From positions 1-38,479 of the forward strand of contig NZ_NWSV01000038.1 in the NCBI RefSeq assembly GCF_002531935.1: 38,479 nt of DNA. Direction: 5' to 3'. This document shows positions 25,358 through 32,846 of the stretch, piece after piece. Source of the stretch: Rhizobium chutanense. Lineage in GTDB: Bacteria > Pseudomonadota > Alphaproteobacteria > Rhizobiales > Rhizobiaceae. The notes beneath the pieces are model-generated. The model searched no databases. It had not been told where the DNA came from and worked only from the letters and a program-made list of their open reading frames with translations. The position numbers and the translations under genes were made by a program. How positions within the stretch are numbered: the stretch's first letter is position 1; the number at the start of each line of letters is the position of its first letter.

Positions 25358-26203
25358 ATGCGGTATTTGAGTTTCGTTCACAATGGCGTCTCGCGATATG
25401 GCTGTGTCGTCGGAGGTGATTCTCTTTGCGATCTCGGGCGGCGTACGGGCCTGCCGGACCTGAAAAGCCATATAGCGACGTATTTCGACAGCCTCGGCAA
25501 GGAAGCGGACCTCGAAGCAGATTTCCATCTGGCTGAAGTCTTGCTTCAGCCTGTCATGCCTAATCCCGAGAAGGTGATCTGCGTGGCGGTCAACTATCGC
25601 GAAGGCGACTATCCCTCTCCAGACGAACCAAAATATCCCGTTGTTTTCACCAGGTTCGCCAACGCCCAGGCGGGTCACGAAGTACCGCTCATCAAGCCCG
25701 ACGTCTCTGACAAGTTCGATTACGAAGGCGAACTGGCCGTAATAATCGGTCGGTCGGGCCATAGGATCGCCGAGACCGACGCCCTTGGCCATATCGCGGG
25801 CTACACCTGTTTCAATGATGGCAGCGTCCGTGATTGGCAAAAGCACTCCTCCCAGTTCACGCCCGGCAAGAACTTCCTGCAAACCGCCGGCTTCGGACCT
25901 TGGATGGTGTCAGCGGATGAGATTCCGGATCCCTCGGGACTGGATCTGTCGACCAGGGTGAACGGAGAGCTGCGGCAGTCGACCAACACCAGGCGCATGA
26001 TGTTCTCGATACCGTGGCTGATCTCCTATCTCAGCCAGTTCACCAAATTGGAACCGGGCGACGTCATCGTAACCGGAACACCAAAGGGGTTCGGTTCAAG
26101 CCTTCAGCCGCCAAGATTTCTGCAGGTGGGCGACGTTGTGGAAGTGGAAATCACAGGCATCGGTGTCTTGCGCAACACGGTCGCCGCTGAAATGCGCATC
26201 TGA
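25358..26203 (+). CDS. Fumarylacetoacetate hydrolase-family enzyme
   Basis: 281 residues from ATG 25358, chosen because MRYLSFVHNGVSRYGCVV is the usual family start and AAGGG lies upstream; the frame is open further upstream but crosses the operator. Metal-binding motifs are DYEGELAVIIG (two acidic ligands) and CFNDGSVRDWQ, followed by TPGKNFLQTAGFGPWMV, RVNGELRQ and GDVIVTGTPKGFG. Members hydrolyse acylpyruvates or hydrate/isomerise 2-oxo-dienoates produced by ring cleavage (HpaG, MhpD and fumarylpyruvate hydrolase types). In this cluster it is likely to act after the extradiol dioxygenase. It is divergent from the dehydrogenase-ABC-hydroxylase unit and shares operators with it. Confidence 0.92.
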   Translation: MRYLSFVHNGVSRYGCVVGGDSLCDLGRRTGLPDLKSHIATYFDSLGKEADLEADFHLAEVLLQPVMPNPEKVICVAVNYREGDYPSPDEPKYPVVFTRFANAQAGHEVPLIKPDVSDKFDYEGELAVIIGRSGHRIAETDALGHIAGYTCFNDGSVRDWQKHSSQFTPGKNFLQTAGFGPWMVSADEIPDPSGLDLSTRVNGELRQSTNTRRMMFSIPWLISYLSQFTKLEPGDVIVTGTPKGFGSSLQPPRFLQVGDVVEVEITGIGVLRNTVAAEMRI

Positions 26204-26321
26204 GTACTGAAAGACAGCGCGAGAGAGAGAAAGAGACAGATCGAGCTGTAGAGAAGTGCCTCAGTGAAAGCTTCCTGGTCAGAGAAAACATGCACCCGCC
26301 CTCGATCGATTGCGATCAAGT

Positions 26322-26337
26322 TATATTTCGAAATATA
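26322..26337. promoter_or_regulatory. Perfect 16-bp palindrome TATATTTCGAAATATA between converging genes
   Basis: This perfect palindrome shares the TTTCGAAA core of the candidate GntR operators but lies between the 3' ends of the FAH-family gene and pntB copy 2. No gene start is nearby. It could be an extra regulator site, a hairpin at the meeting point of two transcripts, or chance in an AT-rich patch. Confidence 0.5.
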
Positions 26338-26399
26338 TATACAATAGTTAATAGGGAAGCATGCGATAGCGAAGGTGTGTCCGTGTCAGCTCGCAAGGT

Positions 26400-27833
26400 T
26401 CACCTAAATGCCGGCAGCAACTGGTCGATACTCTTCTTTGCATCGCCATAGAACATACGCGTGTTCTCCTTGTAGAACAGCGGGTTCTCGATGCCTGAGT
26501 AGCCGGTCCCCTGTCCTCGCTTGGAAACGAAGACCTGCTTGGCCTTCCAGACTTCGAGAACAGGCATGCCAGCGATCGGTGAATTCGGGTCTTCCTGGGC
26601 GGCCGGATTGACGATGTCGTTGGAGCCGATGACTATGACGACGTCGGTCTCATGGAAGTCGTCGTTGATTTCGTCCATCTCGAGCACGATGTCGTAGGGA
26701 ACCTTGGCTTCAGCCAGCAGCACGTTCATGTGGCCCGGAAGACGCCCGGCGACGGGATGGATAGCGAAGCGGACGTTCTTGCCTGCGGCGCGCAGCTTGC
26801 GGGTGAGTTCGGAGACGGACTGTTGAGCCTGAGCCACGGCCATGCCGTAGCCGGGCACGATGATGACGCTGTCGGCATCGTTGAGGGCGGCGGCCACGCC
26901 TTCGGCATCGATCGCGATCTGCTCACCGGATATCTCAATCTGTGGCCCTGTCGCCGTGCCGAAGCCACCGAGAATGACCGAGATGAACGAGCGGTTCATC
27001 GCCTTGCACATGATGTAGGAAAGGATCGCGCCCGACGAGCCGACGAGCGCGCCGGTGACGATCAACAGGTCGTTGCCGAGCGTAAAGCCGATGGCAGCCG
27101 CCGCCCAACCGGAATAGGAATTCAGCATCGAGACGACGACCGGCATATCGGCTCCGCCAATGCCCATGATCAGGTGATAGCCGATGAAGAAGGCGGCGAG
27201 CGTCATGAGGACGAGCGTCCAGGTGCCGGCGCCATTGAAGTAAACGGCGAGCAGGGCCAACGACAGCCCCAATGCGCCGGCATTGAGGAGATGCCCGCCC
27301 GGCAGCTTCTTCGCCTTGCCGTCCACCTTGCCGGCAAGCTTGCCGAAAGCGACGACGGAACCGGTGAAGGTGACGGCGCCGATGAAGATGCCGAGGAAGA
27401 CCTCAACCTTCATGATCGACAGTTCCACAGGCTCCTTGTGGGCGAGGATTGCGGCAAAGCCGGTGAGCACCGCCCGCGAGGCGTCATTGGGGTCCGCGAC
27501 ATGGGCTGCTTCAATATGGGCATTGAATCCAATGAAGACGGCAGCCAGGCCGACAAAGGAGTGCAGCGCCGCGACAAGCTGCGGCATCTCGGTCATCTGC
27601 ACCCGCGAGGCCACATGATAGCCGAGCACCGAGCCACCGGCGATCATTAGCACGACCACCAGCCAGTTGCCGACATCAGGTCCGAAGACCGTGGCGATGA
27701 TGGCAAGGCCCATACCTGTCATGCCGTACCAGACCGCGCGCTTGGCGCTTTCCTGGCCGGAAAGCCCGCCAAGCGAGAGGATGAAGAGAATGGCTGCCGC
27801 GATGTAGGCGGCCAAAACGATACCGATCATCAT
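26400..27833 (-). CDS. pntB: NAD(P) transhydrogenase subunit beta (PntB), copy 2
   Basis: 477 residues, the same length as copy 1. The N-terminal half is membrane helices (ILFILSLGGLSGQESAKRA, MPQLVAALHSFVGLAAVFIG). The C-terminal NADP(H) domain has VPGYGMAVAQAQ, IHPVAGRLPGHMNVLLAEA, GSNDIVNPAA and AKQVFVSKRGQG. The start is ATG 27833, 18 nt after the pntA stop, with an immediately following second ATG. It forms the proton-pumping transhydrogenase with PntA copy 2. Both genes follow the dioxygenase-hydrolase-dehydrogenase genes on the same strand. NADPH from this enzyme could serve the NAD(P)H-dependent hydroxylase of the cluster. Confidence 0.97.
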   Translation of the reverse strand: MMIGIVLAAYIAAAILFILSLGGLSGQESAKRAVWYGMTGMGLAIIATVFGPDVGNWLVVVLMIAGGSVLGYHVASRVQMTEMPQLVAALHSFVGLAAVFIGFNAHIEAAHVADPNDASRAVLTGFAAILAHKEPVELSIMKVEVFLGIFIGAVTFTGSVVAFGKLAGKVDGKAKKLPGGHLLNAGALGLSLALLAVYFNGAGTWTLVLMTLAAFFIGYHLIMGIGGADMPVVVSMLNSYSGWAAAAIGFTLGNDLLIVTGALVGSSGAILSYIMCKAMNRSFISVILGGFGTATGPQIEISGEQIAIDAEGVAAALNDADSVIIVPGYGMAVAQAQQSVSELTRKLRAAGKNVRFAIHPVAGRLPGHMNVLLAEAKVPYDIVLEMDEINDDFHETDVVIVIGSNDIVNPAAQEDPNSPIAGMPVLEVWKAKQVFVSKRGQGTGYSGIENPLFYKENTRMFYGDAKKSIDQLLPAFR

Positions 27834-27851
27834 AGTGATACCCCTGCCCGA

Positions 27852-29426
27852 TCAGGACTTCTGGAACATGGCGAGCATGCGCCGGGTGACGAGGAAGCCG
27901 CCGACGATGTTGATCGTGGCGATCAACACCGAAAGCGCCGCAAGCACCATCACCAGCCAGTTGCCCGAGCCGATCTGCAACAGGGCCCCGAGAACGACGA
28001 TGCCGGAAACCGCATTGGTGACGGCCATCAGCGGCGTGTGCAGCGAATGCGAGACGTTCCAGATGACCTGGAAGCCGACGAAGCAAGCCAGCACGAAGAC
28101 GACGAAATGGTTCATGAAGCTTGAAGGCGCAAATGCGCCGACGAGCAGCAGCAGAGCCGTGCCGATGGCGAGAAACGCGAACTGGCTTCTGGTTTGCGCC
28201 TTGAAGGTGGCAGCCTCGGCGGCACGCTTTTCCTCCGGCGTCGGCTCCTTCACCTTTTCCTTTGGTTTCTGCACGGCGATCGCGGCGATCTTCGGCGGCG
28301 GCGGGGGATAGGTGATCGCGCCGTCGAAGGTGACGGTCGCACCACGGATGACGTCGTCCTCCATGTTGTGGACGATCTTGCCGTCCTTTCCGGGCGTCAG
28401 ATCGGCAATCATATGACGGATGTTGGTGGCGTAGAGTGTCGAGGATTGTGCTGCCATGCGGCTCGGGAAATCGGTGTAACCGATGATGATGACGCCGTTG
28501 TCGGAGACGACGCGCTGATCGGCGACGGTCAGATCGCAGTTGCCGCCACGTTCGGCGGCAAGGTCGACGATAACCGAACCCGAGTTCATCGCCGCCACCA
28601 TGTCGGCAAGCCAGAGCTTCGGCGCGTCCCGGCCGGGGATCAGCGCCGTGGTGATGACGATGTCGATCTGAGGCGCGAGTTCACGGAACCTGGCCAGTTG
28701 CTTTTCGCGGAATTCCGGAGAGGACGGGGCAGCATAGCCGCCGGTTGCCGCGCCATCCTGTTGATCGCCGGCAAAATCGAGATAGACGAATTCGGCGCCC
28801 ATGCTCTCGATCTGCTCGGCGACTTCCGGACGGACGTCGAACGCATAGGTCTGTGCGCCAAGCGAGGTGGCGACGCCGATTGCCGCGAGACCGGCGACCC
28901 CTGCACCGATCACCAGCACCTTTGCCGGCGGCACCTTGCCGGCCGCCGTCACCTGTCCGGTGAAGAACCGGCCGAAATTGTTGCCCGCCTCGATTACCGC
29001 CCGGTAGCCGGCGATATTGGCCATCGACGACAGCGCATCCATCTTCTGCGCACGCGAGATTCGCGGCACCATGTCCATCGCGATGACGTTGACGCCTTTC
29101 GACCGTGCAAGCTCCAGTAGCTCACCGTTCTGGCCGGGATAGAAGAACGAAATCAGCGTCTGGCCAGCTCGCAGGCGCTCGACCTCCGCCGGCTCCGGCG
29201 GGCGCACCTTTGCGATAACATCGGCGACCGTATAAAGCGTGGCCGCGTCGGGTACAATCGTCACACCTGCGGCGCGATAAGCATCGTCGGAAAAACCGGC
29301 GCGGTTCCCCGCGCCGGTTTCTATGGCACAGCCATGGCCGAGCTTCTGCAGTGCTTGCGCAGTATCGGGTGTCATGCCAACGCGTGCTTCTCCCTCACGC
29401 GTCTCTCTTGGGGTACCGATCAGCAA
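27852..29426 (-). CDS. pntA: NAD(P) transhydrogenase subunit alpha (PntA), copy 2, intact
   Basis: 524 residues. I place the start at TTG 29426 because AGGAG lies 7 nt upstream and the conserved N-terminus LIGTPRETREGEARVGMTP begins there; the frame is open for 53 further codons upstream without similarity. Domain I binds NAD(H), with AMDMVPRISRAQKMDALSSM, KVLVIGAGVAGLAAIGVA and VDLAAERGGNCDLT. A proline-rich linker (YPPPPPKIAAI) leads to three or four C-terminal helices (LLLLVGAFAPSSFMNHFVVF) and the end MLAMFQKS. This is the fused alpha form, not the split PntAA/PntAB common in many alphaproteobacteria. A terminator-like hairpin lies within its codons 36-45. It is intact, unlike copy 1. Confidence 0.95.
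   Translation of the reverse strand: MLIGTPRETREGEARVGMTPDTAQALQKLGHGCAIETGAGNRAGFSDDAYRAAGVTIVPDAATLYTVADVIAKVRPPEPAEVERLRAGQTLISFFYPGQNGELLELARSKGVNVIAMDMVPRISRAQKMDALSSMANIAGYRAVIEAGNNFGRFFTGQVTAAGKVPPAKVLVIGAGVAGLAAIGVATSLGAQTYAFDVRPEVAEQIESMGAEFVYLDFAGDQQDGAATGGYAAPSSPEFREKQLARFRELAPQIDIVITTALIPGRDAPKLWLADMVAAMNSGSVIVDLAAERGGNCDLTVADQRVVSDNGVIIIGYTDFPSRMAAQSSTLYATNIRHMIADLTPGKDGKIVHNMEDDVIRGATVTFDGAITYPPPPPKIAAIAVQKPKEKVKEPTPEEKRAAEAATFKAQTRSQFAFLAIGTALLLLVGAFAPSSFMNHFVVFVLACFVGFQVIWNVSHSLHTPLMAVTNAVSGIVVLGALLQIGSGNWLVMVLAALSVLIATINIVGGFLVTRRMLAMFQKS
29291..29320 (-). terminator. Intrinsic-terminator-like hairpin inside pntA copy 2
   Basis: In the transcribed (minus) direction, AAACCGGCGCGG is followed by a GGAA tetraloop, then its exact complement CCGCGCCGGTTT and two more T. 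This is a perfect 12-bp, GC-rich stem with a GNRA loop and a five-base T run, only about 106-135 nt after the TTG start and fully inside the coding region. It could attenuate transcription when translation lags. It is also compatible with coding needs (ETGAGNRAGF), so function is unproven. Confidence 0.45.
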
Positions 29427-29727
29427 AACCTGTCTCCTGCGCTTTTCCGTTTCAACACGTTGTATCGTATCGATAAACGACGATGCTGCGATGCTTTGGC
29501 GGCACCATGCATCGGCTCGAGACACGTGTCGGTGCCCTCTAGCGGCATGGTGTGGGTGATCATGGGTCGATGGACATAGCCCCATCAGTTGACGATATCA
29601 GAACGTCCCGGGCGACCGCGCGCCGCCGAGGTGCTGCCCGTTCACGTGTGAGCGGGGTTGGAAGGCGGGTGAGGATTTCCTGGTCCGCGCCGGTCGACTG
29701 TCGGCGACAGCGCGATATATCAGCCCG
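29427..29727. other. Intergenic region upstream of pntA copy 2
   Basis: About 300 bases between the Ldh2-type gene and pntA on the same strand. It contains two CACGTG hexamers (one within the palindrome GACACGTGTC at 29521-29530) and an inverted pair GGCACC / GGTGCC (29501-29536) around it, a possible leader hairpin. There is no TTTCGAAA site. I see no gene. Whether pntAB has its own promoter here or is read from the dioxygenase promoter cannot be decided by eye. Confidence 0.4.
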
Positions 29728-30783
29728 TCAGGTCAGTTCGGAAGGCACAGGAACGCCGCGTTTGATACCCTCCTCACAGAGACGCCGGGCGGTGCCCATA
29801 GCAATCGGGATGCCTTCGGCGCTTCGTTTCTCGGCCATCAGATATCCGCGTTCTCCTGGCAGGAATACCGCCTCGACGCCGGCAGCGGGGGGTAAGGCCT
29901 TGATAGCTTGCGCCAAGCTAGCCACGTCTTGGGCAACCGGATTCGAAAGACCGAAGGCGAGCGGATTGACAGCAATCGCCAGGCCGTTGAACCCGTTGTC
30001 CTTTTTGTCGGACAGGGCTGCGGATATCAGAGGATTGCCGCCAAGTAGGCTCACGAGGACCTCAATCATCAGCGAAAGGCCGGAACCCTTGGGCCCCGCC
30101 ATTGGCAGCAAGGCCTTGACCTTGCCAGGATCAGTCGTCGGGACCCCTTCGGCGTCCACGCCCCAGTCCCGAGGAATCGGGTGGCCGGCGTCCTTCGCGG
30201 CCAAGACTTTCCCGAGCGCGACGGCCGCCGTCGACATGTCGAAAATCAACGGATTTCGCCCATCCCCTGTCGGAGCACTGATCGCCACCGGATTTGTCGA
30301 AACCCCCTCGCTGCGTGCTCCATGATAGACCATCAAGGGCTTCGAGGCCGACATGACGATACCAATCATACCTGCCTGGGCGATTTTTTCGGCAAAGTAA
30401 CCGATAGCGCCAGAATGGCTGGTGCGGGAGATTTCACAAAGACCGATGCCGAACTTTACCGCCAGATCCACTGCCTTCTTCGCGGCGATGGACATACCGG
30501 CCGCACCGGGAACAAGATCGCCGTCGAGACGGCAGATAGCGCCGAACTCGTGCTTCACTTTAGGCTCGGCGTTACCCTTCACGATGCCGAGCTCGACCAT
30601 CTCGATATAGCGGGGAATGCGCAAAACACCGTGGGAATCGGCACCACGCAGATTGGCCCAGACCAGAAGCTCAGCGGATTGAATTGCATATTCCTTGCCG
30701 AAACCACCGGACTTCAACAGTGCCGTGGCGAAATCGACCAATGCGTTGCGACCGATCAGCTTTTTCTCAGAAGCACCCTTCAT
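29728..30783 (-). CDS. Ldh2-family (malate/L-lactate-type) NAD(P)-dependent dehydrogenase
   Basis: 351 residues, normal for the Ldh2/YlbC/MdlB family, which oxidises 2-hydroxy acids or reduces 2-oxo acids and imines. Family marks are GADSHGVLRIPRYIEMVELG, the catalytic-type ISRTSHSGAIGYF, STNPVAISAPTGD, FDMSTAAVALGKVLAA, PMAGPKGSGLSLMIEVL and FLPGERGY. The start ATG 30783 overlaps the stop of the upstream hydrolase gene (ATGA). In this cluster it may process a hydroxy- or oxo-acid released after ring cleavage. The exact substrate is unknown. Confidence 0.92.
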   Translation of the reverse strand: MKGASEKKLIGRNALVDFATALLKSGGFGKEYAIQSAELLVWANLRGADSHGVLRIPRYIEMVELGIVKGNAEPKVKHEFGAICRLDGDLVPGAAGMSIAAKKAVDLAVKFGIGLCEISRTSHSGAIGYFAEKIAQAGMIGIVMSASKPLMVYHGARSEGVSTNPVAISAPTGDGRNPLIFDMSTAAVALGKVLAAKDAGHPIPRDWGVDAEGVPTTDPGKVKALLPMAGPKGSGLSLMIEVLVSLLGGNPLISAALSDKKDNGFNGLAIAVNPLAFGLSNPVAQDVASLAQAIKALPPAAGVEAVFLPGERGYLMAEKRSAEGIPIAMGTARRLCEEGIKRGVPVPSELT

Positions 30784-31667
30784 GACGCACTACTCAACGG
30801 AGACGGGAAAAACTTGTCGAGCCAGCCCTTCATCATCGCCTTCGTGCGCGGCGCATCACCTGGCGCGAGCGGAAAATGCGCCGTCGTATCGATCAGCATG
30901 AGCTCGGTCGGGTGACCGGCCTTCTCGAACATGCGGATGGATTCGCTGGTTGGCGTGATGATGTCGTTGGCGGTATGGAACAGAAGCAGCGGCCGCGGCG
31001 CGATGTTCCCGACGACGTCGTCAGCCCGGAAATTATACATGGACCATGCGGTTTCTACCGGGATCTCCATGATCGCCTTCGGAGAGAGGTTCTTGCGCAG
31101 ATGTTCCGGGATCGGCACGGCATCGAAGCGAGACATCCAGAGGCTTTCGCCGGTCTCTTGCTTATGCTTGCGACCCTTTTCGAGGGTGCCGATGAATTTG
31201 TCCCATGACTCCGTCGTCGGATGCTGGCCGCGGAATTTGCGTTCGCCGTCACCCCAGCCGCAGGAGGAAAGGCAGCATGCGACACGGTCGTCCACACCCG
31301 CCGTATAGACCGAGACAGCTGCGCCAAAACTATGACCGGTGATGCCGATACGCGCCGGATCCACCTCCTCGCGGCCCGCAAGGAAAGTCAGGGCGTTCTT
31401 GGCATCCGCGACCTGGTCGAAGCAACGTACCTGCGCACGCTCGCCCTCGCTTTCTCCACAGCTTCGGAAGTCGAAACGCAGCGCCACATAGCCGAATGTT
31501 TCCATCATTTCCGCCTGGATCTGGGCATGGCTCTCATCCTTCGAGCCGACAAAGCCATGGCAGACGATGAACGCGGGAAGCTTTTGCCCGGCCTTGCGAC
31601 CATCCGGAACATGGAGAACGGCCGATAGCTTCAGTCCATCCGACATGAACGTGAGTTTCTCTTGCAT
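30780..31667 (-). CDS. Alpha/beta hydrolase
   Basis: 295 residues from ATG 31667 (GAGG upstream). It has the alpha/beta-hydrolase fold with oxyanion segment VCHGFVGSKDE, FDFRSCGESEG, the nucleophile elbow GITGHSFGAAVS, the acid in LLLFHTANDIITP and the histidine in DTTAHFPLAPG. The wording resembles dienelactone-hydrolase/esterase-type members more than the classical MhpC/BphD C-C hydrolases, so it might cleave an ester, lactone or meta-cleavage product. It lies 21 nt after the dioxygenase gene and overlaps the Ldh2-type gene by 4 nt, so the three are almost certainly one operon. Confidence 0.9.
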   Translation of the reverse strand: MQEKLTFMSDGLKLSAVLHVPDGRKAGQKLPAFIVCHGFVGSKDESHAQIQAEMMETFGYVALRFDFRSCGESEGERAQVRCFDQVADAKNALTFLAGREEVDPARIGITGHSFGAAVSVYTAGVDDRVACCLSSCGWGDGERKFRGQHPTTESWDKFIGTLEKGRKHKQETGESLWMSRFDAVPIPEHLRKNLSPKAIMEIPVETAWSMYNFRADDVVGNIAPRPLLLFHTANDIITPTSESIRMFEKAGHPTELMLIDTTAHFPLAPGDAPRTKAMMKGWLDKFFPSPLSSAS

Positions 31668-31688
31668 TGTCTCTTACCTCGAATTTGT

Positions 31689-32594
31689 TCAGGCGATCTT
31701 GGTGAAAGGGTGGAAGTATTCCCGCCACTCCAGAGGCGCCGGCGTGCCCCAGACGTTCATGTCGCGCACGTTGCCGGGCCGCTCCAGATTCGTGATGACG
31801 TTGGGCTCGAAATGGGCATCGTCAGCGATATGCGACATTGGGCCCGAGCATTCGATCATCATGCCGCTGGCATCGGTGTAATAGGCGTAAGTGTTGTCTC
31901 CAGGACGATGTCGTCCGGGCCCCCAAAGGAGCTGCCGGTCAAAGCGATCGAGGATATCGCCGAGCCGGCAGTACATGTTGAACTCCGGGAACTCGAACGA
32001 GACATGGTGCAAGCCAGCTGCGGTCCCCTTGACCAGGCCAAGGATATGGTGCTGGCGGTTGCCGCCATGCATCCAGCTCAGGGCATCATTGACCATGCGC
32101 TCCGAGAGCTTCATGCCGCCAATGGCCTCAAGCTGCGCTCTGGTGGCAACCGGATCCGGCGAGATCAGATTGATGTGATCGATTCGGCGCGGCATGATCC
32201 CGTTCGTCGGAAAGCGCTGGCCCCGAATGTCATTGCGGATCGGCGTATGGACTTCAAAACGCAGGCCCTCCGGCGTCGCGAAGGTAAAGCCAGCGTCCAT
32301 GCAGGACAGACTTGGCTCCCGAGACAGAAGACGACAACCGGCAGCCTCAACACGCGACGCCGCAGCCTCCACATCGGTGCTGGTCAGGGTCTCAAGGCCG
32401 ATCGTATGGGCGGAATTCTCATCGGCATGGACCAGCACCAGTTCGGCTGCGCGGCCATTCGAGCTCAGCCAGGTCTCACCCTTATCCTGATGGGAGACCC
32501 TTAGGCCCAGAATTTCGGTCGAATCCCGAATAACCGCATCCGGATCCATCACGTTGACCTTCATGTGCCCGACGGCGTGCACGAGGTGCGTCAT
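31689..32594 (-). CDS. Extradiol-type ring-cleavage dioxygenase (VOC family)
   Basis: 301 residues from ATG 32594, with GGAGG 5 nt upstream; an in-frame ATG 21 nt earlier has no such site. Two vicinal-oxygen-chelate modules are present. The second carries the expected iron ligands: His140 (RRIDHINLIS), His196 or His197 (AAGLHHVSFEF) and Glu248 (TDASGMMIECSGP). Length and module layout match type I extradiol dioxygenases (catechol 2,3-dioxygenase and BphC relatives), which open catechols next to the diol. It is the first gene of the operon with the hydrolase and Ldh2 enzyme and is divergent from the GntR regulator. The catechol substrate is not determined. Confidence 0.9.
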   Translation of the reverse strand: MTHLVHAVGHMKVNVMDPDAVIRDSTEILGLRVSHQDKGETWLSSNGRAAELVLVHADENSAHTIGLETLTSTDVEAAASRVEAAGCRLLSREPSLSCMDAGFTFATPEGLRFEVHTPIRNDIRGQRFPTNGIMPRRIDHINLISPDPVATRAQLEAIGGMKLSERMVNDALSWMHGGNRQHHILGLVKGTAAGLHHVSFEFPEFNMYCRLGDILDRFDRQLLWGPGRHRPGDNTYAYYTDASGMMIECSGPMSHIADDAHFEPNVITNLERPGNVRDMNVWGTPAPLEWREYFHPFTKIA

Positions 32595-32667
32595 ATTTTC
32601 CTCCCTTGAACTCACGATGCCTTAGGCCCGTTGCCGATCCTGATACGCTAGTTATGTCGTCGGTGCA

Positions 32668-32686
32668 ACATATTTTCGAAATTATA
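32668..32686. promoter_or_regulatory. Candidate GntR operator in front of the dioxygenase operon
   Basis: ACATATTTTCGAAATTATA is identical over 19 nt to the site at 25327-25345. It lies about 74-92 nt upstream of the dioxygenase start. A looser copy, TTTTGCGAAAA, sits at 32690-32700, about 17 bp further, the same tandem arrangement as at 25075-25107. Confidence 0.75.
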
Positions 32687-32745
32687 GCGTTTTGCGAAAA
32701 TTATGGAAACGACGAGTTTTGGGAGGTTCTCAACTCGGCGAGAAG

Positions 32746-32759
32746 GGCGAAATTTCGCC
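32746..32759. promoter_or_regulatory. Perfect 14-bp palindrome in the gntR promoter region
   Basis: GGCGAAATTTCGCC is a perfect palindrome about 88 nt upstream of the gntR start, with GAAA/TTTC arms like the other candidate operators but arranged around AATT. It may be a variant operator or a separate site. Confidence 0.55.
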
Positions 32760-32767
32760 AAGATTGA

Positions 32768-32782
32768 TTTTTTCGAAATTTT
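32768..32782. promoter_or_regulatory. Candidate GntR operator near its own gene
   Basis: TTTTTTCGAAATTTT carries the TTTCGAAA core and lies about 72 nt upstream of the GntR start, where it could mediate autoregulation. Confidence 0.6.
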
Positions 32783-32846
32783 CTCTAGACTCCACTCGGT
32801 GTTAAACGCATGGCGGCTCAGCCGATGAGATGCCGGGAGGCAAGTC

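Noticed and set aside
26652..27650. 332-codon plus-strand open frame
   Set aside because: It is antisense to pntB copy 2, Asp/His/Gly-rich and without motifs.
29521..29530. GACACGTGTC palindrome as a regulator site
   Set aside because: It is only 10 bp, with no second copy at other promoters of the cluster, so there is not enough to call an operator.
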